Positions 27,295 through 37,400 of a stretch of DNA of 64,000 nucleotides are shown one piece after another (position 1 is the stretch's first letter; every line of letters starts with the position of its first letter). Under the pieces are notes generated by a model. That model saw nothing but the letters and a program-made list of their open reading frames with translations. It was not told the origin of the DNA and did no database searches. A program made the position numbers and the translations under genes. The stretch spans positions 62,001 to 126,000 of the forward strand of contig JAHLWR010000007.1 in assembly GCA_019057815.1 (NCBI GenBank). Reading direction: 5' to 3'. Source of the stretch: Candidatus Heimdallarchaeota archaeon (GTDB lineage Archaea > Asgardarchaeota > Heimdallarchaeia > Heimdallarchaeales > Heimdallarchaeaceae).

Positions 27295-28888
27295 CTATTT
27301 ATTTCGTTTTTTAATATAAATTGAAACTGTTCCTAGAAATGCTAACATTAAGGGTATTGCAATGAAACCTAAACTTCCTTCATCTGTTGGTGTTGGAGGT
27401 ATCAATTCTTTAGCTGTAGTAGCTATATATTCCACTAAATCTTTAGTTTTTCCATGAAAACCTTCTCCAAAAAAACCTTGATTGGTAAAAACAATTAATC
27501 CCATGTTAGCTTTAGTTAACATATAAGCAGCACCAATCCAATTTCCCCATGTTAATCCGTGATAACCTTTGTTTAAGGCATTATTGTTCCAACCAAGACC
27601 ATAATTTTTATCAACAGTGGTATGCATTAGTTGTATAGTGGATTCTTCTAGAATTCTTACTGTATCGTAAACTCCATTGTTCATATGAGCTATGAGGAAT
27701 TTAGATAAATCTACAACAGTAGATAGTATTCTTACAGAACCAGGCCCAGGATAATCTTTGAAACTCTGTTCTTCATTTACTCCAGAGGCTGAATTCCATA
27801 TATATTGTTTAGCTAGTTGACTAAGTGTGTAGTTTGTATAAGTGAATTCAGTATTAGTCATTCCTAAAGGAGTAAAAATATTGTTCTTAACGTATTGTTC
27901 ATATGGTTCGCCGGATATTAGTTCAACTAAGAAAGCTATTAAGTCATAATAAAGCCAAGAAAATATACGAACTGTTCCTGGTACAAGATACAACCATGAG
28001 TCAATAGTATAATCTAAACCGTTCTCATTAAACACTTCGTAGAGGAAATCTGGAAACGGATAAAGATCATTATAAAAAACTTCGTGCTGTTCATCGGATG
28101 ATCCTATCCCTGCTCGTTGAGAAAGTAAATCATGAGTTATTTTTCCCACTTTACCCACTTAAGGGTAGTGGTAAATAATTTTGAGGACTCTTCCCAACCC
28201 AAGAACGTACAAGGTAGCGTTGCATCAAGCAGTAGCGTATGGGAGCTTCAAGCTCTGGGATTACACCTCCAACACACAGTGTTAGCGGAGGTGAGGGGGG
28301 TCATCTCCTCCCCGGGACTCATTACTGAAGACAGTGTTATTGAGAACCTTAGGTTCTCACTCCAGCTCCGGGTGTAAGCAGATGACTCTGCTTTGTCTCT
28401 AGCCATTGGCTTAAGACAGTACTAATACTAGACTTTCCTATAAAAAGCTAACAGAAATATGGGGAAAATGGGGAAAAACAACCATGTATTGTTATATCTA
28501 TGCTAGGATAGTAAGGATTCCTAAGTATCCAAGGTAGATGATCATTCACAGAATCGTTCATTTCAAATAGTCCGTCATCCATGAGCTGTAAAAGAGCTGT
28601 TGTAGCAACAACACCACTTATCATTGATATATAATAAACAATATCTGTCCCTGGTTGTTCACCATAACCTGTTGAATAATATTCTTCAGTTCCATTAATA
28701 GCACATAGAGCTAAGGATTCTACCTTAGCTGTATTCATAAGAACTTCAACTTGAGTATCAAATTCAGCATCGAATATATCTGTAGGAGCAATTGTAACTG
28801 CTTTAGAAGGTGAGAGTATTGTAGATAACATAAGGGTAGTCAAAATAAAACTGAAAAAGACAATTTTTCTTAAGTGTTTTTTCTTCAT
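27295..28888 (-). pseudogene. Membrane-anchored serine-hydrolase (beta-lactamase fold) homologue, split by an inserted element
   Basis: Two coding halves (28888 to about 28487, and 28134 to 27295) belong to one protein of about 415 residues. It has a signal peptide (KIVFFSFILTTLMLSTIL), the class C beta-lactamase/ESTHER-like fold and a C-terminal membrane helix. Deleting 28135-28486 rejoins ATAACAATACATGATTTACT, restoring ITIHDLLSQRAG, the conserved ITIRHLLTHTSG segment. Catalytic residues also look lost: the region equivalent to GSVSKTFTATA reads SMISGVVATTA, so no S-x-x-K, and YSN reads FSW. Only the HG of the third motif remains. ATG 28888 is chosen because of GGTGA upstream. It was probably a non-catalytic relative before the insertion. 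Confidence 0.75.
28135..28482. mobile_element. 348-bp miniature inverted-repeat transposable element
   Basis: The element interrupts a coding sequence and is flanked by a 4-bp duplication CATG (28131-28134 and 28483-28486). Its ends are imperfect inverted repeats of about 24 bp: GTTATTTTTCCCACTTTACC against GTTGTTTTTCCCCATTTTCC read from the other end (18 of 24 positions match). The core is about 52 percent G+C, well above the surrounding DNA. It contains perfect hairpins at 28243-28255 (GAGCTT-C-AAGCTC), 28264-28293 (CACCTCC...GGAGGTG) and 28342-28358 (GAGAACCT-T-AGGTTCTC). No transposase is encoded, so it must move in trans. An 81-codon plus-strand frame across it looks fortuitous. Confidence 0.8.
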
Positions 28889-29062
28889 ATTTTTCACCAT
28901 TAAATAATTTTTCACCATTAGATATTACGTGTTCTTTTCTAATGAAATATTGGACGAGTTCTTTTCGGGAGTATTTTGAGACCATTTCAAGATTATTTAT
29001 TCTATCACTCTCTCTCCTTTTTTTGAAAGTGCGACTTTTTGAGTAGAGAAAAAAGAAAGTAA

Positions 29063-29293
29063 CTACAGAGGACTTGAATTCAGAGGGTAAGGGTCAGAGT
29101 TCGAAGTTTCACCACTATAACTATCTAGTTCATATACACCAATTCCTGACCAATCTGACCAATAGTTGCCCTCTAAAGATATGTCATTATACCAGTTATT
29201 ATTTTGTCCCCAATCAAAAGCTTGAGAAGTATACTCAACATCTAAATCTTGCCAACTATTGTTGATGAAGGCATTATGAATATTAAGCAACAA
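29063..29293 (-). pseudogene. C-terminal remnant of a NosD-like protein
   Basis: A 76-residue frame whose NNWYNDISLEGNYWSDWSG matches the conserved C-terminal end of the beta-helix proteins at 380, 40428 and 41715 (NNYWYDIETLEGNYWSDWSG). The signal peptide, helix repeats and C-terminal membrane anchor are missing. It is a relic of a fourth cassette. Confidence 0.7.
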
Positions 29294-29568
29294 AAGTATA
29301 AGAAAAATCAGTTGTGATTAATTCATGACATAAATGAAACAGTTCAAAATGTAATAAATAGGAATGGAGTAATGAGAAATAGAATAATCTATCTACAAAT
29401 CTCAACTATAAAATATTTTTACTCTTCAACTTTTTATTGTTCTAATTTCTTTCGGTAATTAAACAAACTTTATAGTAGCTAGATTCATTAATTTTATTCA
29501 CAGCAGACTTTAATTGAATCTACTTCAACGATTTGGAGAGAAAAAGGTAAATAGTATATTAATAATTT

Positions 29569-31158
29569 ATGTCTATGAACTTGGTCAGGAAAAAAATTTT
29601 TCTTGGTTTTGTGGCTCTAATACTTCTAAATTCAGTATTTAGTGTAAATAAATTACAAATATATGCTGAAAATCAATTATTATCAGTAGAACCAAATGTT
29701 ATAACTGGGGGAGAATATTTCGATGGATACAATCTATTTGTCCTTGAAAGAAGAGATTTATTAACTTATGAAACTGTTGATATGAACATCTATTTCTATG
29801 ATATGGAGGGAAAAGTTGTCATTCAGAAAGATATAGGTCAATATGGTTTTCATGATGTCGAATTTATCAACTCAACAACTTTACTTTATGGCACTTCAGA
29901 GAGTGCAGCTTTATGGAATATAGAAACTGATAAAATTGAGCTTCTGGGTTTCTATGGACATCACGATTATGAATATAATCCTGCAAATAACACTTATTTT
30001 ACATTGAAGGTTTATTTCCTTGATCTTGGAGAAGATGAACTTTATGCATATGATAGAATTGAAGAATATAATTCTACAGGAAGTTTAGTATGGTATACAA
30101 ATACTCATGATTTCATATCTCCTGACTGTTGGTGTCCTTTCAGAGATATAGATTATGGAGATAAAAGAGATTTAACACATTCTAACACGGTTATATATGA
30201 TGATCGAGAAGACGTCATCTATCTCAATTGCAGAAATACAAACACGTTCTATAAAATTGACCATAAAACCGGTGAAATGATTTGGTCTCTTGGTGAGTAT
30301 GGAAATTTCACTATGTATGATATTGATGGAATAGAGAAGGATATTTTATTCTATCATGGCCATTCCTTAGAGTTTGTAGATGATGATACTTTCATTTATT
30401 TTGATAATGATCAACATAATCAGACTAATGCAGTGAATAGACAAAGTAGAATGATAGAAATTACAATCGATGAAGAGAAATTAGTAGCCAACATTACTTG
30501 GGAATGGCGTTCATCCGAGGAATACCATTCTGCTTGGTGGGGAGATGCAGATAGATTACCAAATGGGAATCGTTTAGGAGCTTTTGGAACACTAGGTCAC
30601 AGTGGTACTACAGATATTGGTGCAAGGTTAGTTGAAGTAAATGACGAGGGTGAAATTGTTTGGGAGATGAATTTCGATAAAATAGGAGAAATAGGGCATG
30701 GAGTCTATCGAATGGAGAGAGTGAGATTCTCGCCTATTATCGGGGTTGAAGACACTTTATGGAGTAAATCAGGAGAAGAAGCCTCTATCCTTTTTCAGTC
30801 TTGGTATAATTTTAGGTACAAATATGATATGACAGGTAATTACATAATTGAATTAGATGGGCAAAAAATAGAAGAACAAGAATTTATTTTTGAGAGATAC
30901 TGGCAACCAAAGGATTTAGAGATCAATTTAGGATTCTTAGATGATGGAAAATATAATCTTACGATAACTGTTGAAGATGAGGGAAAGCATAAAACAGTCA
31001 AGGAAATTGAATTTGTAGTTTCAGAGGAAGATCCTACAATGACGGAACCTAATAATATTCCATTTTCCATATTTATAGTGACCACATTAATTCTAGGAAT
31101 TATAACAATATTCAGGAAAAATAGAAAAGGGAAACAGTATGGAGACAAAATTAGGTAA
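29569..31158 (+). CDS. Arylsulfotransferase-like membrane-anchored protein, copy 1
   Basis: 529 residues: signal peptide (KIFLGFVALILLNSVFS), then a beta-propeller-type domain with repeated Trp/Gly blades, and a C-terminal membrane helix with basic tail. Invariant His-bearing segments among the three copies are YGHHDYE, DLTHSNTVIYDDRED, YHGHSLE and DNDQHNQT, plus WWGDADRLPNGNRLG. These resemble bacterial arylsulfate sulfotransferases (ASST), which use His residues to carry sulfate between phenols. The domain is followed by an Ig-like module. It acts outside the cell if the topology is right. Sulfate transfer is inferred from the family. It overlaps copy 2 by 20 bp. Confidence 0.7.
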   Translation: MSMNLVRKKIFLGFVALILLNSVFSVNKLQIYAENQLLSVEPNVITGGEYFDGYNLFVLERRDLLTYETVDMNIYFYDMEGKVVIQKDIGQYGFHDVEFINSTTLLYGTSESAALWNIETDKIELLGFYGHHDYEYNPANNTYFTLKVYFLDLGEDELYAYDRIEEYNSTGSLVWYTNTHDFISPDCWCPFRDIDYGDKRDLTHSNTVIYDDREDVIYLNCRNTNTFYKIDHKTGEMIWSLGEYGNFTMYDIDGIEKDILFYHGHSLEFVDDDTFIYFDNDQHNQTNAVNRQSRMIEITIDEEKLVANITWEWRSSEEYHSAWWGDADRLPNGNRLGAFGTLGHSGTTDIGARLVEVNDEGEIVWEMNFDKIGEIGHGVYRMERVRFSPIIGVEDTLWSKSGEEASILFQSWYNFRYKYDMTGNYIIELDGQKIEEQEFIFERYWQPKDLEINLGFLDDGKYNLTITVEDEGKHKTVKEIEFVVSEEDPTMTEPNNIPFSIFIVTTLILGIITIFRKNRKGKQYGDKIR

Positions 31159-32761
31159 AATACTAGAGATTATCAAAGTAAACAAAAAGAAAGTTCTAGT
31201 TACATCTTTAATTGTCTCAATTATTCTAGCTACATTGATTTCTATCCTTGTAATATTTGTTGGAAATGAGGTCTGTACATTATTAATTATACCGGATGTA
31301 GAGAAACAAACTGGATATTTTGATGGTTACAATTTATATGTTGTAGAAAAAAGAAGCAAAATTGATTACAAGACTTTAAATCGTTCATTAATCATCTGCG
31401 ATATGAATGGTACTATAATTTTTAACAGAAATTTAAGCAGTGAATCAGCGTTAGCCAATTTCAATACAGAATTTATAAATTCAACAACATTGATTTTTGG
31501 TGACATAAATGGGGTCAATCTCTGGAATATAGAGACAGATGAAGTTGTTTCTCTAGGAATCTATGGACACCATGATTATGAATTTAATCCTGCTAATAAT
31601 ACTTATTTTACTTTTAGTACCTACTTTGTTGAAGATAATGGTACAGAGTATATCTTTGATAGAATTCAAGAATATAATTTGAATGCAGAAGTAGTTTGGA
31701 CACTCGATACAAGTGATTTTGTTTCAACTGATGATTGGTGCCCATATGAAGATAAAGAAGGTGACAGAGCTGATGTTACGCATTCTAACTCAATCATTTA
31801 CGATGATAGAGAGGATGTAATCTATATTAACATGAGAAATACTAACACTTTTTACAAAATTGACCACAAAACGGGTAATTTAATCTGGGCTTTAGGTGAA
31901 CATGGAAACTTCACTTTGTACGATATTAATGGTAAAGAGAAAGATATTCTGTTTTACCATGGGCATGCCTTAGAAATGATAGGACACAATTCTTTTATCT
32001 ATTTTGACAACGATGAACATAATCAGACAGATTATCAAAATCGTCGTTCTAGGATATTAGAAATTGAGATTGATGAAGATACCATGACTGCTTATACAAC
32101 TTGGGAATGGATCGCACCTTTGGAATATTTCTCTGCTTGGTGGGGGGATGCAGATAGACTCCCTAATTCTAATCGTTTGGGATGTTTCGGAACTATTGAT
32201 CATCCACAAACTGACATAGGAGCGAGATTAGTTGAAATTAATGGAACAGGTGATATTGTCTGGGAACTAAATTACAATAGAACTGGCGATTACAGTTATG
32301 GAATCTATCAAGTTGAAAGAATAAGATTCTCTCCTTTAATAGAAGTTATACCTTCAATAATCCATGATTTTGAGGAAACGGCATGTATAAACTGGAAAAC
32401 ATGGTATAATTTTCGAAATAAATATGATTTTAATGGGAATTATTCTGTGATACTTAATGGAAATGTAACAAATTCAAGTTTTTTCATTTTTGAACGTTTT
32501 TGGAACCCTACATATTTTGAAACAAATATAAGCCTTCTAGAAAAAGGAAACCACACATTAACAATTGTTGTTGAAGATGAAGGAGGACATCAAACTTCGC
32601 AAAATGTTAGCATAGCAATCATTACTACAATACCCAAGATTACGAAATTAATGGAAGACAGTAGTTCTCGACCTAAAATCATTTTTGCAATAACGTTAGT
32701 CTCACTTTCTAATGATAGAAAATTAAAACTTAGATTTTGGAAAAAATCTAAATATGGGTAA
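31139..32761 (+). CDS. Arylsulfotransferase-like membrane-anchored protein, copy 2
   Basis: 540 residues. It has an N-terminal membrane helix (VLVTSLIVSIILATLISILV) and the same propeller landmarks as copy 1 (GHHDYEFNPANNTYFTF, DVTHSNSIIYDDREDV, FYHGHALEM, NDEHNQTD). Its start lies within the last 20 bases of copy 1. The C-terminal anchor is weaker than in the other copies: the last 50 residues (PKIIFAITLVSLSNDRK then a basic end) look partly rearranged. The three genes form a tandem array produced by duplication. Confidence 0.7.
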   Translation: METKLGKILEIIKVNKKKVLVTSLIVSIILATLISILVIFVGNEVCTLLIIPDVEKQTGYFDGYNLYVVEKRSKIDYKTLNRSLIICDMNGTIIFNRNLSSESALANFNTEFINSTTLIFGDINGVNLWNIETDEVVSLGIYGHHDYEFNPANNTYFTFSTYFVEDNGTEYIFDRIQEYNLNAEVVWTLDTSDFVSTDDWCPYEDKEGDRADVTHSNSIIYDDREDVIYINMRNTNTFYKIDHKTGNLIWALGEHGNFTLYDINGKEKDILFYHGHALEMIGHNSFIYFDNDEHNQTDYQNRRSRILEIEIDEDTMTAYTTWEWIAPLEYFSAWWGDADRLPNSNRLGCFGTIDHPQTDIGARLVEINGTGDIVWELNYNRTGDYSYGIYQVERIRFSPLIEVIPSIIHDFEETACINWKTWYNFRNKYDFNGNYSVILNGNVTNSSFFIFERFWNPTYFETNISLLEKGNHTLTIVVEDEGGHQTSQNVSIAIITTIPKITKLMEDSSSRPKIIFAITLVSLSNDRKLKLRFWKKSKYG

Positions 32762-32773
32762 GAAAAGCTAAAA

Positions 32774-34396
32774 ATGATGTCAAAGAAGAAGTTTTGTGGT
32801 ATTTTAATCTTGTTAATTACTATTTCAAGCAGTTTTGTGGTTTTTCAAACATCGATTCTACGAACTGATACCAGATTAGTACCAGCATTATCACCTAGTT
32901 TACCATTCGACATGAAATTTGATTCAACATTACCAGTAAACATTACCACAAGTTCAAATTATTTTGATGGTTATAATCTGTTTGTTTTAGAAAATATCAA
33001 TATGGCTACACAACAAGTTGTTGAGCAAGTTCTATACATAACCGATATGAAAGGAACCATAATTTATCAAAAGAAGGTAGGTAGCACGACACTCCCTGAT
33101 GTTGAATCTTATAGCGTGGAATTCATCAATTCTAAGACTGTGATTTGTGGTTTAGCAAATAGTGTAATTCTGTTGAATATTGAAACTAACGAAGTTGTTG
33201 ATTTGGGCTTTAAAGGGCATCATGATTACGAGCTAAATCCTATAAATAATACTTATTTCACTTTAATTATTTATCAAACGTGGGTTGACGAAGAACCAGT
33301 TGTCTTTGATATAGTAAGGGAACATGATTTTGATGGAAATATAGTTTGGGAGTCAAGTACATGGAATTATGTTAATTTAGATCACTGGTGTCCTTTTGAG
33401 GATAAATTCGATGTAAGAGTTGACCTTACACATACAAACACGATTATCTTTGACGACAAAGAAGATGTTTTGTACATCAATTGTCGAAATACTAATACTT
33501 TCTATAAAATAGATCATAAGACTGGAGACCTTTTATGGTCTCAAGGTCAGTTTGGTAATTTTACTCTTCGTGATATTCATTGAAACATTAAGGACACATT
33601 ATTTTACCATTCTCACGCTTTAGAAATCGTAGATAAAGACACTTTCATTCTCTTTGATAATGATTATCATAACCAAACTAATGCCTTAAATGAACAATCA
33701 AGAATGGTTGAAATAACAATAGATGAAGAAACTTTGACTGCTAACGTAACTTGGGAATGGACAGCTCCAAAAGAGTATTATTCCAGTATCTGGGGAGATT
33801 CAGATAGACTTCCTAATTCTAATCGTCTAGGATGCTTTGGAACTAGAACTCATGGGGATTTTGAAGATATCAGCGCTAGACTAGTTGAAGTAAATGATAC
33901 TGGGAAAATTGTCTGGGAAATGAATTTTCCTAAAAAGGGAAACATAGCTTATGGCATATACAGAGTTGAAAGATTCAGTTTTTCACCTTATGTTGATATT
34001 GATTCAATTCTTTGGATTAAATCAGATACTGAAGCAAAGTTTGGTTTGAGAGCATTTTACAATTTTAGAAACAAATATGAAATGACAGGTTCTTACACAA
34101 TAGAGTTAGATGGTAATATTATTGAATCAGAAGGTTTGACTTTTCCTAGATATTGGCATCCTGCTATAAAAAACATCACTTTGGGTTTCTTAGACGATGG
34201 CGAATATAATCTACGAATAACAGTTCAAGATGCAGAAGGGTATAAAACAATTAAAGATGTAATGTTAATTGTTTCTGAAACTGAATCTGATTTTACAGAA
34301 TTAGTCAATTTTGTATTTTATATTTCAGCTATAGCAATTTTCATCCTCATTCCTTTAATGAGAAAAAAACCCAAAACCAATCTAGAGAGGGTATAA
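32774..34396 (+). pseudogene. Arylsulfotransferase-like copy 3, interrupted by an in-frame TGA
   Basis: A third tandem homologue with signal peptide, propeller and C-terminal anchor (FYISAIAIFILIPLM then basic). The frame is continuous except for TGA at 33581-33583. There, copies 1 and 2 have Gly in DIDGIEKD and DINGKEKD, and this copy reads DIH-stop-NIKD. A single GGA to TGA change explains it. The downstream part keeps the motifs YHSHALE, NDYHNQTN and WGDSDRLPNSNRLG, so decay is recent, or readthrough occurs. It is not a Cys position, so selenocysteine is unlikely. Confidence 0.75.
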
Positions 34397-34497
34397 CAGC
34401 GAATTTATAAGAATGTATTAATCTGTAATCTTCATATTTATATAGTGAAATCATAATGCTTTTTTGTTGATTCTTAAGGAAGATAAGGGGCTAATAT

Positions 34498-37400
34498 ATG
34501 GTTAAAGATGCCATCCGTGTAGTGAGAGCAAAAGAGAACAATCTTAAAAATATCTCAGTTAGCATTCCGCATGACAAGCTAGTTGTTATTTCTGGTTTAA
34601 GCGGATCTGGAAAAAGTTCTCTAGCTTTTAATACTATTTTTTCTGAGGCTCAACGGCGCTACATGGAAACTTTATCAGCTTATGCTAGACAATTTATTGG
34701 TAACTTAGATCGACCTGAGGTTGAACATATAGAAGGTCTTCGACCTACAATCTCCATAGATCAAAAAACTATTTCCCGCAACCCTAGAAGTACTGTTGGG
34801 ACCTTAACTGAAGTTTATGATTACATGAGAGTTTTATTTGCAAGAGTGGGAATACCTTATTGTCCTACATGCAAAGTAAAAATTGAAGCACAACCTTCAG
34901 AACAGATTATAGATCAACTTTTTGCTTCATTTGAAGGAGAAAAAATAAAGATTATCGCTCCGATGTTTTCAAAGAGGAAAGGGGAATACAGGAAAGAGTT
35001 GAAAGAATGGAAAGATGAGGGATATGTTAGGTTAATAATTGATGATAAAGAGGTCAATCTAGACGATGAGGAAGTAAATCTAGAAAGATATGTAGCTCAT
35101 GATATAGATATAATTATTGATAGAAATATATGTTTAAGAAAAAATGAACCTAGTATTAGAGATAGTATTACTTTAGCACTTGAAATGTCTAAAGGTAAAT
35201 TAAGAATAAAAGGTGAAATAGAGGAAAGAATATTTTCTACAAAACTTGTTTGTCCAGAATGTGGGATAGCAGTAAATGAGTTCCACCCTAGAGATTTCTC
35301 ATATAATACAGCTGTAGGAGCTTGTAGAAGGTGTAGGGGATTAGGTAAAATCCCACAGATAGTTCCTGAAAAATTTGTAAATGAAGAATTATCCATAGCT
35401 GAAGGTGCTATAGCTACTACAACATCAAGTTTGAAATACATCACCTATACGGGAATGGGGATGAAAAGTATAGGGATTATAGCAAAAAAGAATGGTTTTG
35501 ATATAAATACCCCTATAAAGGATTTACCTGAAGATAAACGAGAAATTCTCCTCTATGGTTCAGGGAGTAAAGAATACCAACTTAAATGGGAGTGGGGTGG
35601 AGATGAATCATCTTGGAAAGGAAAAGGAGAATATTTCACAACATGGAAGGGACTTATACCTCTAACGATGGCAGCTTATTATCGTGTAGAGTCACTTGTG
35701 AGAAAAGAACAACTTGAGAAATTCATGGACTTAACGATATGCTTAGACTGTAAAGGAGACAGACTCAAACCAGAAAGCCTTTCTGTTATGTTCAAAGGAG
35801 CTAATATTGCTGTACTTAATCAAATGTCGATTGATAAGTGCTTAGAGTTCTTCAACAAGGTAAAATTGACCGAAGAAGAGCAGAAAATTGCTGGACCATT
35901 GTTGAAAGAGATAAAAAACAGATTATCGTTCTTGATAGAAGTAGGTTTACATTATATAACCCTTGATCGTGCAGCTAATGAATTGAGCGGAGGAGAAGCT
36001 CAAAGGACACGTTTAGCGACTCAAATAGGTTCCAAGCTTCAAGGAGTGACTTACATACTAGATGAGCCGAGTATTGGCTTAGCTAATCGCGATAATGAAA
36101 AACTTCTGAATTCTTTAATCAGATTAAAAAAAGGTGGTAATAGTGTAATCGTTGTCGAGCATGATGAAGATACAATAAGAAAAGCTGATCTACTCCTAGA
36201 TTTAGGACCGAAAGCAGGTGATGAAGGAGGTGAAGTGTTATTCTTAAAGAATCCTAAAGAGATAACAGAGAAAGAAGCAGAAAAATCTATGACTGCCAGA
36301 TATCTCCTTGGGATAGATGAGATTCCTATTCCTAAAAAGAGAAGAAGTAGTGACACTTTTTTGACATTAAAAGGAGCACAGCATAACAATTTGAAGAAAA
36401 TAGATGTAAATTTTCCTTTAGAAACCCTTATTTGTGTTACAGGGGTTTCTGGTTCAGGTAAATCATCATTAATTACTGATACACTTTACCCTATACTAGT
36501 TAACAAACTCCATCATGGAGTGAAGAGAGTGGGTAAACATCAATCTCTTGAGGGGATTGAGAATATAGATAAAATAGCAGTAATCGATCAATCACCAATA
36601 GGTAAAACTTCAAGGTCCAATCCTGCAACGTATACAAAAGTTTTAGATCATATCAGAGATTTGTTTGCTAAATTACCCACAGCAAAGATAAGAGGTTATA
36701 CAAAGACTAGATTTACTTTCAACACTAAAATCGGTAGATGTGAAGCTTGTAAAGGTCATGGATACAACAAAATAGAAATGACACTATTACCTTCTGTCGA
36801 AGTTGAATGTGAGAGATGTAGAGGAAAAAGATACGATGATGAAACGTTAAAGATTAAATTTACCGGTTATTCGATAGCAGACATCTTAAACATGACTGTG
36901 AGTAAAGCTTTACAAGTATTTAAGAATCAGCCCAAGATTAATAAAATTTTACAAACTTTATGCGATGTTGGATTGGATTATATCAAACTAGGCCAACCTT
37001 CAACAACTTTGTCAGGAGGAGAAGCTCAACGAATTAAATTGTCCAGAGAGCTCTCAAAAACGGCTACAGGGAAGACTCTCTTCATTCTAGATGAGCCAAC
37101 AACAGGTCTTGCATTTGAAGATATCAAGAAATTACTAATTGTACTACAAAAATTAGTTGCTAAAAAGAATACCATTATAATAATTGAACATAATTTAGAT
37201 GTCATTAAGACTGCAGATTTTGTAATAGATCTAGGTCCAGAAGGGGGAGAAGATCAAGGAGGTTTTCTTGTAGCTCAAGGTACCCCCGAAAAAGTCATGA
37301 TTTGCAAGAATTCTTATACAGGTATCGCTCTTAAGAAGGCATTCTCGAAAAAGGATTACGATGCTTTTACTAGCGAGATAGAAATCAGTGACGATGGTTT

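Noticed and set aside
28132-28377. 81-codon plus-strand open frame across the miniature element
   Set aside because: It starts in host DNA outside the element, has no recognisable domain and follows the hairpin sequences.
28135-28482. Group I or II intron, or an IS200/IS605 element
   Set aside because: Terminal inverted repeats with a 4-bp target duplication fit a miniature transposon; domain V-like or group I core motifs were not seen, and IS200/IS605 elements lack such repeats and duplications.
33581-33583. TGA read as selenocysteine
   Set aside because: Paralogues have Gly, not Cys, at this place and no SECIS-like structure was noticed; a point mutation is simpler.
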